Origin: Bacteroides timonensis
Lineage (GTDB): Bacteria; Bacteroidota; Bacteroidia; Bacteroidales; Bacteroidaceae
Direction of reading: 5' to 3'
DNA length: 64,000 nucleotides
Assembly: GCF_000513195.1 (NCBI RefSeq)
Contig: NZ_CBVI010000002.1
Location: 20,144 to 84,143 of the forward strand
A model generated the notes under the pieces. The model was given only the letters and a program-made list of their open reading frames with translations. It was not told where the DNA came from and did no database searches. Each line of letters starts with the position of its first letter. Position 1 is the first letter of the stretch. A program made the position numbers and the translations under genes. Shown in pieces: positions 8,930 to 18,250 of the stretch.

Positions 8930-8995
8930 CAAGATGGTATCTTGTGTTGTTCAAGATCACATCTCATACTACATAAGATGCCATCTTGAGCGGCT
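8930..8995. repeat. 22-bp-period palindromic array, 3 units, before HU-HIG gene 1
   Basis: Units start at 8930, 8952 and 8974, exactly 22 bases apart. Core of units 1 and 3 is AAGATGGTATCTT / AAGATGCCATCTT; unit 2 is degenerate. Units 1 and 3 extend into a 20-base inverted repeat with one mismatch (8924-8943 against 8975-8994). The same core and period recur before the second HU-HIG gene at 57289-57376. Confidence 0.8.
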
Positions 8996-9109
8996 AAACA
9001 AAGAGAGCTACAGTCCATAGGAATATGAGTTCCATGCGCTAAGCCCCTATGCAGCTGACATTAAGAAGCATAGCTGTCATCAACAACACCAATCAACAGA
9101 AACAAGGAT

Positions 9110-9619
9110 ATGGGAATGATTTATTTAGTAAGGAAGAAACTCTTCCGCTCCAAGGAAGGAATGAAACAACTGTACTACGCTGTGCAACGTACCCTGCAAC
9201 CACGCGGCGGAGTAACTACCGAAAAGCTGGCGCAACGCATGGCCAGCCGTAAAGGCATGAGCGAAGGCGACGTGCAAAGTGTACTGGTGGACTTACCCAA
9301 ATACATAGAAGAAGCGCTCAGAGAGGGCGAGTCCGTCACCATCAGAGGACTCGGCTCCTTCAACCTCGCCATAACCAGCGAAGGCTTCGAACATCCCGAC
9401 GACGTAATGCCGGGCAAGGTGCAGGTTTCACGCATTTACTTCAAACCGGATCGCACGTTGGTGGGAAGGCTACGCCAGGACATGGATTTCTTCCGTTACC
9501 CGCTGAGCAAGTACTTCCCCCACGAAATGCTACGTCCCGAAACGCTGGAACGCGAACGGGTACAGACCAAAAATAAGCCGGAAGACGAAGCAAAGGATAT
9601 TGATACGGTAACAAGCTGA
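9110..9619 (+). CDS. HU-HIG family DNA-binding protein (paralogue 1)
   Basis: A 169-aa protein of the HU/IHF fold, HIG subtype typical of Bacteroidales. The conserved block runs from about residue 18 to 125: YYAVQRTLQPRGGV, a helical pair, then GESVTIRGLGSFNLAITSEGF, the HU beta-arm base. The last 35 residues are charged and variable. It should bind DNA as a dimer and act as a nucleoid or regulatory protein; the real target is unknown. ATG 9110 and 9116 are both possible. A close paralogue lies at 56728-57231. Its leader holds a 22-bp palindromic array, which may be its own binding site. Confidence 0.85.
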   Translation: MGMIYLVRKKLFRSKEGMKQLYYAVQRTLQPRGGVTTEKLAQRMASRKGMSEGDVQSVLVDLPKYIEEALREGESVTIRGLGSFNLAITSEGFEHPDDVMPGKVQVSRIYFKPDRTLVGRLRQDMDFFRYPLSKYFPHEMLRPETLERERVQTKNKPEDEAKDIDTVTS

Positions 9620-9996
9620 AAGCACTGAAAGCCGTCCCCGACCGGACATTTCAGTCTAAACGCCTTACACACAACGGCCTAAAGCCGCTGAAAGAGATGA
9701 AAGCGCAGAACGCATGATTATTCGCACAAACCACGCCCCAAATGCGGACAGGCACTTAAAACAAATCTTAATCTTCTGCAAGCGAGACAAAAAAGATATT
9801 TCATTTCAAGATAATTACGTATATTTGCAAGCTGAACAAGAGAACGAAAAGTGCCGGAACAGGTCGAAATGAAATAAAACGGCTTTGAGTTATTAACAAA
9901 AAAGGCGACTTATCAACAGATTTTGCAATCTTTCTCTTTTTTAGTAGGCGCAATACGGAATTATCACTTATTTCGCTGCCAATAAACACTAAGATT
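9620..9996. other. 377-bp spacer before parA
   Basis: No gene seen. It contains a candidate parA promoter at 9820 and AT-rich sequence at 9880-9965. There are TTATCAACA-like words but no cluster of consensus DnaA boxes and no clear parS palindrome. Confidence 0.5.
9820..9827 (+). promoter_or_regulatory. Candidate parA -7 box
   Basis: TATATTTG matches TAnnTTTG. The leader to the parA ATG would be about 165 bases. No clean -33 TTTG is seen. Confidence 0.4.
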
Positions 9997-10761
9997 ATGG
10001 GAAAAATTATTGCTTTGGCAAATCAAAAAGGTGGTGTAGGAAAAACAACGACTACGATTAACCTCGCAGCCTCACTCGCCACCCTGGAAAAGAAAGTGCT
10101 CGTTGTGGACGCAGACCCGCAGGCAAACGCCTCTTCCGGTTTGGGTGTCGACATCAAGCAGTCGGAATGCACTATTTACGAATGCATTATCGACCGGGCT
10201 GATGTTCGCGAAGCTATCCATGACACCGAGATTGATACACTGAAAGTGATATCCTCACACATAAACTTGGTGGGCGCCGAGATAGAGATGCTCAATCTGA
10301 AAAACAGGGAAAAGATATTGAAAGAAGTACTTGCCCCGCTGAAGGAAGAGTTTGATTATATCTTGATAGACTGCTCGCCCTCACTGGGACTGATTACCAT
10401 CAACGCACTGACCGCAGCCGACTCTGTGATTATCCCCGTACAAGCGGAATACTTTGCATTGGAAGGCATCAGTAAGTTGCTGAATACAATCAAAATTATC
10501 AAGTCGAAACTGAACCCGGCACTCGAAATCGAAGGTTTCCTGCTAACCATGTACGACTCACGCCTGCGCCAGGCCAACCAGATTTACGACGAAGTGAAAC
10601 GCCACTTCCAGGAACTGGTGTTCGAAACCGTGGTGCAACGCAACGTCAAACTGAGTGAAGCCCCCAGTTATGGTCTGCCTACCATCTTGTATGATGCAGA
10701 CTCCACAGGAGCCAAAAACCACATGGCACTTGCCAAAGAACTGATTAGTCGCAACAATTAA
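9997..10761 (+). CDS. parA: Chromosome-partition ATPase ParA/Soj
   Basis: Nucleoid-bound ParA ATPase that forms gradients with ParB-parS to separate replicated origins. The 254-aa product has the deviant Walker A K-G-G-V-G-K-T-T at residues 10-17 (signature lysine and catalytic lysine both present), VDADPQANASSGLG around 40 and IDCSPSLGLIT around 123. Its short N terminus without a DNA-binding extension marks the chromosomal type. parB starts 17 bases downstream, and the run continues through DUF5683, lytic transglycosylase and Rel/SpoT. Confidence 0.96.
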   Translation: MGKIIALANQKGGVGKTTTTINLAASLATLEKKVLVVDADPQANASSGLGVDIKQSECTIYECIIDRADVREAIHDTEIDTLKVISSHINLVGAEIEMLNLKNREKILKEVLAPLKEEFDYILIDCSPSLGLITINALTAADSVIIPVQAEYFALEGISKLLNTIKIIKSKLNPALEIEGFLLTMYDSRLRQANQIYDEVKRHFQELVFETVVQRNVKLSEAPSYGLPTILYDADSTGAKNHMALAKELISRNN

Positions 10762-10778
10762 TTTAAAAACGAAGAACC

Positions 10779-11666
10779 ATGGCACAAAAAAGAAATGCAT
10801 TAGGACGCGGGCTCGACGCTCTGCTCTCAATGGACGAAGTGCAGACCGAAGGCTCTTCTTCCATCAACGAAATAGAGTTGTCGAAGATTGTCGTCAACCC
10901 GAATCAGCCACGTCATGAATTTGACGAAACGGCGCTTCAGGAACTTGCCGACTCAATCTCTGAAATAGGTATCATTCAGCCCATCACCTTGCGTAAGCTC
11001 TCGGACGATGAATATCAGATCATTGCCGGAGAACGCCGCTTCCGCGCCTCGCAACTTGCCGGACTGACAAGTATCCCCGCCTATATCCGCACCGCCGACG
11101 ACGAAAACGTCATGGAAATGGCGCTTATCGAGAACATACAGCGCGAAGACCTGAATTCTGTGGAAATCGCTCTTGCCTACCAGCACCTGTTGGAACAATA
11201 CGGCCTGACGCAGGAACGCCTCAGCGAACGTGTAGGTAAAAAGCGCACTACCATCGCAAACTACCTGCGCCTGTTGAAGCTGCCTGCACCTATTCAGATG
11301 GCCATACAAAACAAGCAGATTGACATGGGGCATGCCCGTGCACTCGTCACTCTGGCCGATCCGAAGCTGCAAGTGAAGATATTCGAAGAAATCATCGAGC
11401 ATGGATACTCCGTACGCAAGGTGGAAGAATTAGTAAAATCTCTGAGCGAAGGCGAAACCGTGAAAAGCGGCGGACGCAAAATAGCTCCCAAACGAGCCAA
11501 GTTGCCCGAAGAATTTAATATGCTGAAACAACAGCTATCCGGCTTCTTCAGCACCAAAGTGCAGCTGACCTGTTCGGAGAAAGGAAAAGGTAAAATCAGT
11601 ATCCCGTTCAATAACGAAGAGGATTTAGAACGTATTATCGGCATACTCGATACTCTAAAAAAATAA
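10779..11666 (+). CDS. parB: Chromosome-partition protein ParB/Spo0J
   Basis: A 295-aa CTP-dependent DNA clamp that loads at parS. It shows NPNQPRHEFDE near residue 38, the CTPase motif G-E-R-R-F-R-A (about 87-93), ENIQREDLN, and the HTH around LSERVGKKRTTIANYLRLL, followed by a C-terminal dimerisation segment. The start has A-Q-K-R-N-A-L-G-R-G-L-D-A-L-L, the ParA-stimulating N terminus. Its TAA stop abuts the ATG of the next gene with no spacer. No parS copy was found by eye in the window. Confidence 0.96.
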   Translation: MAQKRNALGRGLDALLSMDEVQTEGSSSINEIELSKIVVNPNQPRHEFDETALQELADSISEIGIIQPITLRKLSDDEYQIIAGERRFRASQLAGLTSIPAYIRTADDENVMEMALIENIQREDLNSVEIALAYQHLLEQYGLTQERLSERVGKKRTTIANYLRLLKLPAPIQMAIQNKQIDMGHARALVTLADPKLQVKIFEEIIEHGYSVRKVEELVKSLSEGETVKSGGRKIAPKRAKLPEEFNMLKQQLSGFFSTKVQLTCSEKGKGKISIPFNNEEDLERIIGILDTLKK

Positions 11667-12512
11667 ATGACGAAAGGAACTAAAACATATCAATGGTGTA
11701 TCGCCCTGCTGCTTTGCCTCGTGCAGACGGCAGGGATTGCTATGTATGGGCAGGACCGTCCGCGTGCCGCTGCCAAACGACAGCAAAAAGAGCTTGCGGA
11801 CACATTGCGGAAGATACCGCAAATTGTACCGGATAGCCTGGATGCACTAAGCGATCCTATTCTGCAACGGGTTTCAACCGCTGATAGCCTCGCAGTAGCC
11901 GACAGTATTGCTGCCGAAAATAAAAAGCGTTTGTTGGAGATGACCTCCGCCCCCACCCCGCAAGTGCCCGATACGCCAGCGGACAGTCTGAACAAAGAAC
12001 TCAATAAAAAAGTTTTTATTCCCAATCCGACCAAAGCGACATGGCTTGCTTTGGTAATTCCGGGAGGGGGACAGATTTATAACCGGAAATACTGGAAACT
12101 ACCTATTATATATGGTGGCTTTGCCGGATGTGCATATGCACTGACTTGGAACGGGAAAATGTATAAAGACTACATGCAAGCGTACAAGGATGCCTCCAAA
12201 GGCAACTGGGATGCCAGCAGTATCACTGATCTGCTCCCCCCGGGATACATCGACAGAGTTTCCCAGACACAAATAGTAGAAACGCTCCGAAAACGAAAGG
12301 ATACATACCGTCGATATCGCGACCTGAGTATCTTCGCTTTTATCGGCGTTTATCTGATATCGGTTATCGATGCGTATGTAGATGCGGAATTATCTAATTT
12401 CGATATAACGCCCGACCTCAGTATGAGAATAGAACCGGCTGTTATCAACAACCAATATAGCACCGGTACCTCCAATAAATCCGTCGGACTGCAATGCAGT
12501 TTCCGTTTTTAA
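11667..12512 (+). CDS. DUF5683 membrane protein
   Basis: A 281-aa envelope protein of unknown function. It has a signal-like N terminus (about 10-28), a Ser/Asp-rich linker (30-110), then the DUF5683 core with N-P-T-K-A-T-W-L-A-L-V-I-P-G-G-G-Q-I-Y-N-R-K-Y-W starting at about 119 and two hydrophobic segments. The G-G-G-Q-x-Y-N-x-x-Y-W-K motif is the hallmark of the family. It is embedded between parB (no gap) and an MltD-like transglycosylase, an order common in Bacteroides, which suggests a link to cell-wall growth; that is inference. Confidence 0.8.
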   Translation: MTKGTKTYQWCIALLLCLVQTAGIAMYGQDRPRAAAKRQQKELADTLRKIPQIVPDSLDALSDPILQRVSTADSLAVADSIAAENKKRLLEMTSAPTPQVPDTPADSLNKELNKKVFIPNPTKATWLALVIPGGGQIYNRKYWKLPIIYGGFAGCAYALTWNGKMYKDYMQAYKDASKGNWDASSITDLLPPGYIDRVSQTQIVETLRKRKDTYRRYRDLSIFAFIGVYLISVIDAYVDAELSNFDITPDLSMRIEPAVINNQYSTGTSNKSVGLQCSFRF

Positions 12513-12546
12513 ATGAGAATAAAGCCATACCAAAGAATAATCACAC

Positions 12547-13854
12547 ATGAAGAATAAATCTGTAAATATGAAGAAGTTTATCGCCACTCCGTTCCTGTTT
12601 TGTCTGTCACTCTTCACCTTCCAGGTGCAAGCGCAAGAAAGCGTGGATGTACTCATCCGCGACAACGGAACGGAAAGAAAGGAAAGCATCGAACTTCCTC
12701 CAAGTATGACCTATCCGCTGGACAGCCTGCTCAACGACTGGAAAGCAAAGAATTATATTGATTTAGGCAAAGATTGCAGTACCTCCACCGAGAATCCGTT
12801 TTTCAGTGATTCCGTCTACATCGACCGTCTCAGCCGCATCCCTGCCGTGATGGAAATGCCATACAATGAAATTGTACGTAAATTCATAGATATGTACACA
12901 GGACGCTTACGCAATAACGTATCGTTCATGCTGAGCGCCTGCAATTTCTATATGCCTATCTTTGAAGAGGCACTCGATACTTACGGACTGCCCATCGAAC
13001 TCAGATACTTGCCCATTATCGAATCCGCCCTTAATCCTTCTGCCCGCTCTCGTGCAGGAGCTTGCGGACTGTGGCAGTTCATGCTGGCTACCGGAAAAAT
13101 GTATGGTCTGGAAAGCAACAGTCTCGTTGACGAACGCTGCGATCCAATCAAGGCCACCTGGGCTGCCGCCCGCTATCTGAAGGATCTGTATGCCATTTAC
13201 CAAGACTGGAATCTGGTGATTGCCGCCTACAATTGCGGTCCGGGCACCATCAACAAGGCCATCCGCCGTGCCGGAGGGAAAACGGATTATTGGGAAATCT
13301 ATAACTTCCTGCCGAAAGAAACCCGTGGATATGTGCCCGCGTTTATCGCCGCCAACTATGTGATGACCTACTACTGCAAACACAACATCTGCCCCATGGA
13401 AACCAACATTCCCGACGCAACAGATACAGTACAGGTAACAAAAAACTTACATTTCGAACAGCTTGCCGATATCTGTAACGTGAGTATGGAAGAGATCAAA
13501 AGTCTTAATCCCCAATATAAAAAGAATATAATTCCTGGTGAAAGCAAGGCGCAAACCCTCCGCCTGCCAATGAATTACATCAGCACATTCATCGACAGCC
13601 AGGACACCATCTATGCCCACCGTTCTAATGAATTATTCAAAAACCGCCGTACTGTAGCTATCCCCGAAACCCGTTCTACAGCAAGACGCGCTACAACCGG
13701 CAACGGAAAGCCGACTTACCACAAGATACGGAATGGCGAAACACTGGGTGGCATTGCAGGTCGCTATGGCGTCACCGTCAAACAACTTCAGAGTTGGAAT
13801 GGATTGCGCAATACCAACATTTCTGCCGGAAAGCAATTGAAGATATATAAATAA
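12547..13854 (+). CDS. Membrane-bound lytic murein transglycosylase (MltD-like) with LysM
   Basis: Periplasmic enzyme that cleaves peptidoglycan glycan strands non-hydrolytically. Numbered from ATG 12547 (435 aa): signal peptide, best read from the second ATG at 12568; SLT domain about residues 110-270 with catalytic Glu in L-P-I-I-E-S-A-L-N-P, then A-G-A-C-G-L-W-Q-F and AAYNCGPG; a weak LysM-like stretch around 300-345; and a clear C-terminal LysM about 391-434 (NGETLGGIAGRYGV). Domain order matches MltD. It sits between DUF5683 and Rel/SpoT. Confidence 0.9.
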   Translation: MKNKSVNMKKFIATPFLFCLSLFTFQVQAQESVDVLIRDNGTERKESIELPPSMTYPLDSLLNDWKAKNYIDLGKDCSTSTENPFFSDSVYIDRLSRIPAVMEMPYNEIVRKFIDMYTGRLRNNVSFMLSACNFYMPIFEEALDTYGLPIELRYLPIIESALNPSARSRAGACGLWQFMLATGKMYGLESNSLVDERCDPIKATWAAARYLKDLYAIYQDWNLVIAAYNCGPGTINKAIRRAGGKTDYWEIYNFLPKETRGYVPAFIAANYVMTYYCKHNICPMETNIPDATDTVQVTKNLHFEQLADICNVSMEEIKSLNPQYKKNIIPGESKAQTLRLPMNYISTFIDSQDTIYAHRSNELFKNRRTVAIPETRSTARRATTGNGKPTYHKIRNGETLGGIAGRYGVTVKQLQSWNGLRNTNISAGKQLKIYK

Positions 13855-13888
13855 AGGCACAAATGCTTGCGTGATGTTGAAAATTGCT

Positions 13889-13896
13889 TATTTTTG
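13889..13896 (+). promoter_or_regulatory. Candidate rel/spoT promoter, decides the start codon
   Basis: TATTTTTG matches TAnnTTTG, with CTTG 19 bases upstream (13866-13869). It lies downstream of the in-frame TTG at 13867, so that codon cannot serve this transcript; ATG 13924 follows a good AGGAG (13911-13915). Confidence 0.5.
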
Positions 13897-13923
13897 CAGC
13901 AACTGAAGAAAGGAGAACAGGAT

Positions 13924-16182
13924 ATGGAAGAGAATGTGGGCCAGAAAGATAAAGAAAAAGTCGAAGAAGAAATGATTGAACAGGCTTTCCAGCAACTGTT
14001 AAACGACTACTTGGCAACCAAACACCGCAAGCGTATTGAAATCATAACAAAGGCATTCAACTTTGCCAATCAGGCGCATAAGGGCATCAAACGCCGTTCG
14101 GGCGAACCCTACATTATGCATCCCCTCGCCGTGGCACAAATTGTATGCAACGAAATAGGTCTTGGTTCTACATCCATTTGTGCCGCCTTGCTGCACGATG
14201 TGGTAGAAGATACGGACTATACCGTAGAAGACATAGAAAACATATTCGGTCCGAAGATCGCCCAGATTGTAGACGGGCTGACCAAAATATCCGGTGGTAT
14301 TTTCGGTGACCGTGCTTCGGCACAGGCAGAGAACTTCAAGAAGTTGCTGCTGACAATGTCAGATGATATACGCGTAATTCTGATCAAGATAGCCGACCGG
14401 CTGCACAATATGCGCACGTTAGGTTCGATGCTTCCCAACAAGCAATTCAAAATTGCAGGCGAGACATTGTATATCTATGCTCCCCTCGCCAATCGCCTGG
14501 GACTGTACAAGATAAAGACAGAACTGGAGAATCTGAGTTTCAAGTACGAACATCCCGAAGAGTATCAGGAAATCGAAGAAAAGCTGGCAGCCACAGCAAC
14601 CGAACGTGATAAAGTATTCAATGATTTCACTGCTCCGATACGTGCCCAGCTGGACAAAATGGGGCTGAAATTCCGTATTCTCGCGCGTGTTAAATCCATC
14701 TATTCCATCTGGAACAAGATGCAGACCAAGCATGTACCGTTTGAAGAAATCTATGACTTACTTGCCGTACGTATTATCTTTGAACCACGAAATGCGGACG
14801 AAGAACTGAACGATTGTTTTGATATCTATGTCTCCATCTCTAAAATATACAAACCCCACCCCGACCGTCTGCGCGACTGGGTGAGTCATCCCAAAGCCAA
14901 CGGTTACCAGGCCTTGCACGTCACCCTTATGGGAAACAACGGGCAATGGATTGAAGTACAAATCCGCAGTGAACGGATGAATGATGTAGCCGAACAAGGT
15001 TTCGCCGCCCACTGGAAATATAAAGAAGGCGGAGGCGGTGAAGATGAAGGTGAACTGGACAAATGGCTGCGCACCATCAAAGAAATACTTGATGACCCGC
15101 AACCGGATGCCATTGACTTCCTCGATACCATCAAGCTGAACTTGTTTGCATCGGAAATATTTGTGTTTACTCCCAAAGGCGAAATCAAGACTATGCCGCA
15201 GAACTCTACGGCACTGGATTTTGCATTCTCCCTGCACACTGACATCGGTAGCCACTGTATCGGCGCAAAAGTAAACCATAAGCTTGTCCCTCTGAGCCAC
15301 AAGCTTCAAAGTGGTGACCAAGTGGAAGTTCTGACTTCCAAATCACAACGCGTACAGCCGGAATGGGAAGTATTCGCCACTACTGCCCGTGCCCGTGCCA
15401 AGATAGCCACCATCCTGCGCAAAGAGCAAAGGAACAGCCAGAAAGAAGGCGAAACCCTTCTGAACGAATTCTTCAAAAAAGAAGAGCTGCGATTGGACGA
15501 CCTGTTGATAGACAAGTTGGTGAAAGCCCATAATATGAAGAACCGGGACGAGTTTCTGATAGCTATCGGCAATAAAAAGATCGTATTGGGCGACCTGGAT
15601 AAAAATGCCCTGAAAGAGAAACAAGGAACCAACTGGAAGAAGTTTCTCACCTTCTCGTTCGGCGGTAACAAGGACAATAAAGAACCGATTGAAGAAAAAC
15701 CACTGCAAGAAAAGGAGAAAATCAATACAAAGCAAATCCTGAAACTGACGGAAGAGAATATCCAGAAGAATTATATCATGGCAGAATGTTGCCACCCCAT
15801 TCCGGGTGACGATGTACTGGGATATATGGACGAAAACGACCGTATCATTATCCACAAACGCCAGTGTCCCGTCGCCGCACGTTTGAAGAGCAGTTACGGA
15901 AACCGTATTCTGGCTACAGAGTGGGATACCCATAAAGAACTCTCCTTCCTGGTGAATATATATATAAAAGGTATAGATGCCATGGGATTGCTGAACGAAG
16001 TAACGCAGGTTATTTCCCGTCAGCTGAATGTAAATATCCGTAAGTTGTCCATCGAAACAACAGACGGTATTTTTGAAGGAAACATCCAATTGTACGTGCA
16101 TGATGTGGATGATGTGAAAACCATCTGCAATAATCTGAAACAGATACAAAACATTAAGCAAGTAACCCGCGTAGAAGGATAA
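13924..16182 (+). CDS. spoT: Bifunctional (p)ppGpp synthetase/hydrolase, Rel/SpoT type
   Basis: Controls the stringent-response alarmone (p)ppGpp. From ATG 13924 it is 752 aa. N-terminal HD hydrolase domain shows H-P-L-A-V-A and the H-D motif in ALLHDVVEDT, so hydrolysis should be intact. The synthetase domain follows (RVKSIYSIWNKM and YDLLAVRIIF). Then come a TGS domain (about residues 395-455, EIFVFTPKGEIKTMP), a helical/zinc-finger-like region with A-E-C-C-H-P-I-P-G-D, and a C-terminal ACT/RRM domain. The domain set is complete. It ends 22 bases before the bactofilin gene. Confidence 0.95.
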   Translation: MEENVGQKDKEKVEEEMIEQAFQQLLNDYLATKHRKRIEIITKAFNFANQAHKGIKRRSGEPYIMHPLAVAQIVCNEIGLGSTSICAALLHDVVEDTDYTVEDIENIFGPKIAQIVDGLTKISGGIFGDRASAQAENFKKLLLTMSDDIRVILIKIADRLHNMRTLGSMLPNKQFKIAGETLYIYAPLANRLGLYKIKTELENLSFKYEHPEEYQEIEEKLAATATERDKVFNDFTAPIRAQLDKMGLKFRILARVKSIYSIWNKMQTKHVPFEEIYDLLAVRIIFEPRNADEELNDCFDIYVSISKIYKPHPDRLRDWVSHPKANGYQALHVTLMGNNGQWIEVQIRSERMNDVAEQGFAAHWKYKEGGGGEDEGELDKWLRTIKEILDDPQPDAIDFLDTIKLNLFASEIFVFTPKGEIKTMPQNSTALDFAFSLHTDIGSHCIGAKVNHKLVPLSHKLQSGDQVEVLTSKSQRVQPEWEVFATTARARAKIATILRKEQRNSQKEGETLLNEFFKKEELRLDDLLIDKLVKAHNMKNRDEFLIAIGNKKIVLGDLDKNALKEKQGTNWKKFLTFSFGGNKDNKEPIEEKPLQEKEKINTKQILKLTEENIQKNYIMAECCHPIPGDDVLGYMDENDRIIIHKRQCPVAARLKSSYGNRILATEWDTHKELSFLVNIYIKGIDAMGLLNEVTQVISRQLNVNIRKLSIETTDGIFEGNIQLYVHDVDDVKTICNNLKQIQNIKQVTRVEG

Positions 16183-16204
16183 AAAACTATAAAAGCACAC
16201 TAAT

Positions 16205-16597
16205 ATGTTTAACTCAAAAAAAGGAATAGATGACAAGGTAAGCAATAAATTAACCACGCTTTCCAGTCAAAGTTTAATTAAAGGTGATTGTTCCATCGAT
16301 GGGGATATGCGTATCGACGGAACTGTAGAAGGAAATATCCGGTGTACCGGAAAAATAGTCATCGGTCCGGAAGGAAAAATACACGGCAACCTGTCTTGTA
16401 CACACGCTAGCCTTCACGGAACTATCATCGGTGATGCATACGTGAAGGAAGAACTCACCCTGAAAGCCAACTGTGTGATGCAGGGCAATATCTATACCAC
16501 CAAATTGGAAATAGAATCACAGGCTAAATTCAATGGAAGCTGTAATACGAATGATACCAGTCATGAGATAAAATTGTTGGAAGCTGTTACTGAATAA
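16205..16597 (+). CDS. Bactofilin (polymer-forming cytoskeletal protein)
   Basis: A 130-aa bactofilin. Short disordered N terminus, then a right-handed beta-helix made of repeating G-D/G-N turns (I-K-G-D-C-S-I-D-G-D-M-R-I-D-G-T-V-E-G-N... spaced every 6-8 residues) from about 25 to 115, then a short tail. Bactofilins form nucleotide-free filaments that scaffold envelope or cell-wall enzymes. Its place just after a lytic transglycosylase and Rel/SpoT fits an envelope role. Downstream the pigment operon begins with its own promoter-like box. Confidence 0.9.
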   Translation: MFNSKKGIDDKVSNKLTTLSSQSLIKGDCSIDGDMRIDGTVEGNIRCTGKIVIGPEGKIHGNLSCTHASLHGTIIGDAYVKEELTLKANCVMQGNIYTTKLEIESQAKFNGSCNTNDTSHEIKLLEAVTE

Positions 16598-16688
16598 CAT
16601 TATTTACAATATATTCAGGTCCGTCAAAAACCACCTTGCAGAAAAAAGTTTTATTTTGCATAGACATCTATTATTGATATAAAATAGC

Positions 16689-16696
16689 TATTTTTG
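16689..16696 (+). promoter_or_regulatory. Candidate promoter of the pigment operon
   Basis: TATTTTTG matches TAnnTTTG. It overlaps the in-frame TTG at 16694, ruling that codon out as the start. A good -33 TTTG is not visible; TTTG at 16655-16658 is too far (30 bases). Transcription would begin near 16702. Confidence 0.45.
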
Positions 16697-16708
16697 CAGT
16701 CTATATCA

Positions 16709-18250
16709 ATGAAGTATACTATGATAGTCGGCAAATATATAAATTTGGGAACGCTCCAGAAGCTACTGTTTGATGATGAAAAAGTAATTATTTCCGATGA
16801 ATGTATTCAAGAAGTAGATAAGAGTTTTCGTTTCTTGAAGGATTTCTCCAGTGATAAAATTATTTACGGAATTAATACAGGGTTCGGTCCTATGGCTCAA
16901 TATAGGATTGAAGATAAATCATTAACGGAATTACAATACAACATCATCAGGAGCCACTCTACTGGAGCGGGAAAACCATTGCCTCCTCTTTATGTGAAAG
17001 CAGCAATGATTGCCAGATTATTCACTTTTCTTCAAGGGAAATCAGGTATACATACAGAGCTGGTCGAATTACTCGTCAAGTTTATTAATCTGGATATTTT
17101 TCCGTATATACCGGAGCATGGCAGTGTAGGTGCCAGTGGCGATTTAGTGCAATTGGCGCATATAGCGTTGACGCTGATCGGTGAAGGAGAAGTGTTCTAT
17201 CAAGGGCAGCTACAACCCACTGCCCAGGTACTTGAGAAGAATCATCTCAAACCTTTCTCCATACATATCCGTGAGGGGCTTTCAGTAACAAACGGCACTT
17301 CTGTCATGACAGGCATTGGCATTGTTAACTTGATTTATGCCCGCCAATTGCTCAACTGGTCCGTATGCGCCTCGGTAATGATGAATGAAATTGCTGCATC
17401 GTATGATGATTTTGTTTCTCAACCGCTGAATGATGCCAAACTTCATAAAGGGCAGCAAAAGATAGCTGAAATGATGAGAGTCTGGATGTCCGACAGTAAA
17501 TGTACTCTCAAAAGAGAAAATGAACTGTACGGACAGAAACACGAAGAAAAGATTTTTGAACATAAAGTGCAGCCTTATTACTCGTTAAGATGTACTCCAC
17601 AGATATTGGGACCGGTTTATGACACCCTTATAAATACGGAAGAAGTATTGATAAACGAAATCAACTCAGCTTGCGACAATCCGATTGTTGATCCGGAAAC
17701 CCAAAATGTATATCATGGCGGAAACTTTCATGGTGATTACGTCTCTTTTGAGATGGATAAACTGAAAATAGCCATAACGAAACTGACAATGCTAAGTGAA
17801 CGCCAATTGAACTATCTGTTCCATGATCGCATCAACGGAATACTTCCTCCATTTGTCAATCTGGGAGTATTAGGGTTGAATTATGGGTTACAAGCCTCAC
17901 AATTTACAGCTACTTCCACAACAGCCGAGTGTCAGACGTTATCTAATCCCATGTATATACACAGTATCCCAAACAACAATGATAATCAGGATATTGTAAG
18001 CATGGGAACTAACTCTGCGTTAATAGCCAAAACAGTCATAGAGAATTCTTTCCAGGTTATGAGCATCCTGTTTATGGGTATCGTACAGGCTGTAGATTAC
18101 TTAAAGATACAGAAAAAGCTCAGTACGGAATCGCGTTGCGTATACAATGAGATCCGGGCATTTTTCCCTGTATTTACCCAGGACACTCCCAAGTACAAGG
18201 AAATAGAGGCTATGAGTGAATACTTGAAAAATAAGAAATTCAATTTATAA
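16709..18250 (+). CDS. Aromatic amino acid ammonia-lyase, probable tyrosine ammonia-lyase
   Basis: Expected to deaminate L-tyrosine to 4-coumarate, the starter of the pigment. Numbering from ATG 16709 (513 aa): Y-G-I-N-T-G-F-G near 53-60; MIO-forming Ala-Ser-Gly at 142-144 inside GSVGASGDL; N-N-D-N-Q-D-I-V near the C terminus. The selectivity position reads S-H-S (82-84). From memory this, and much of the sequence (TGFGPMAQYRI, IRSHS), matches the tyrosine-specific lyase of the Flavobacterium johnsoniae flexirubin locus rather than RsTAL-type His-Leu. Histidine ammonia-lyase activity cannot be excluded by sequence alone, but context favours tyrosine. ATG 16721 is an alternative start. Confidence 0.85.
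   Translation: MKYTMIVGKYINLGTLQKLLFDDEKVIISDECIQEVDKSFRFLKDFSSDKIIYGINTGFGPMAQYRIEDKSLTELQYNIIRSHSTGAGKPLPPLYVKAAMIARLFTFLQGKSGIHTELVELLVKFINLDIFPYIPEHGSVGASGDLVQLAHIALTLIGEGEVFYQGQLQPTAQVLEKNHLKPFSIHIREGLSVTNGTSVMTGIGIVNLIYARQLLNWSVCASVMMNEIAASYDDFVSQPLNDAKLHKGQQKIAEMMRVWMSDSKCTLKRENELYGQKHEEKIFEHKVQPYYSLRCTPQILGPVYDTLINTEEVLINEINSACDNPIVDPETQNVYHGGNFHGDYVSFEMDKLKIAITKLTMLSERQLNYLFHDRINGILPPFVNLGVLGLNYGLQASQFTATSTTAECQTLSNPMYIHSIPNNNDNQDIVSMGTNSALIAKTVIENSFQVMSILFMGIVQAVDYLKIQKKLSTESRCVYNEIRAFFPVFTQDTPKYKEIEAMSEYLKNKKFNL

Larger units (their letters stand above)
8647..9109. other. 463-bp intergenic region with two repeat systems
   Basis: No credible gene. It holds the end of the 33-bp repeats, a weak hairpin at 8776-8798 (CCGCTT/AAGCGG), a plus-strand promoter and the 22-bp palindromic array upstream of the HU-HIG gene. 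Confidence 0.6.

Noticed and set aside
8930..8995. Repeat array as a CRISPR
   Set aside because: The 22-base units are contiguous with no spacers and no cas genes are nearby; the same is true of the arrays at 45714 and 57289.
9620..9996. Replication origin or parS site next to parA
   Set aside because: Only loose TTATCAACA-like words and no recognisable parS palindrome.
13867..13923. TTG-started N-terminal extension of Rel/SpoT
   Set aside because: A -7 promoter box at 13889-13896 lies inside it, and ATG 13924 has a proper AGGAG.
16694..16708. TTG start of the ammonia-lyase
   Set aside because: It overlaps the -7 box TATTTTTG; ATG 16709 or 16721 is more likely.
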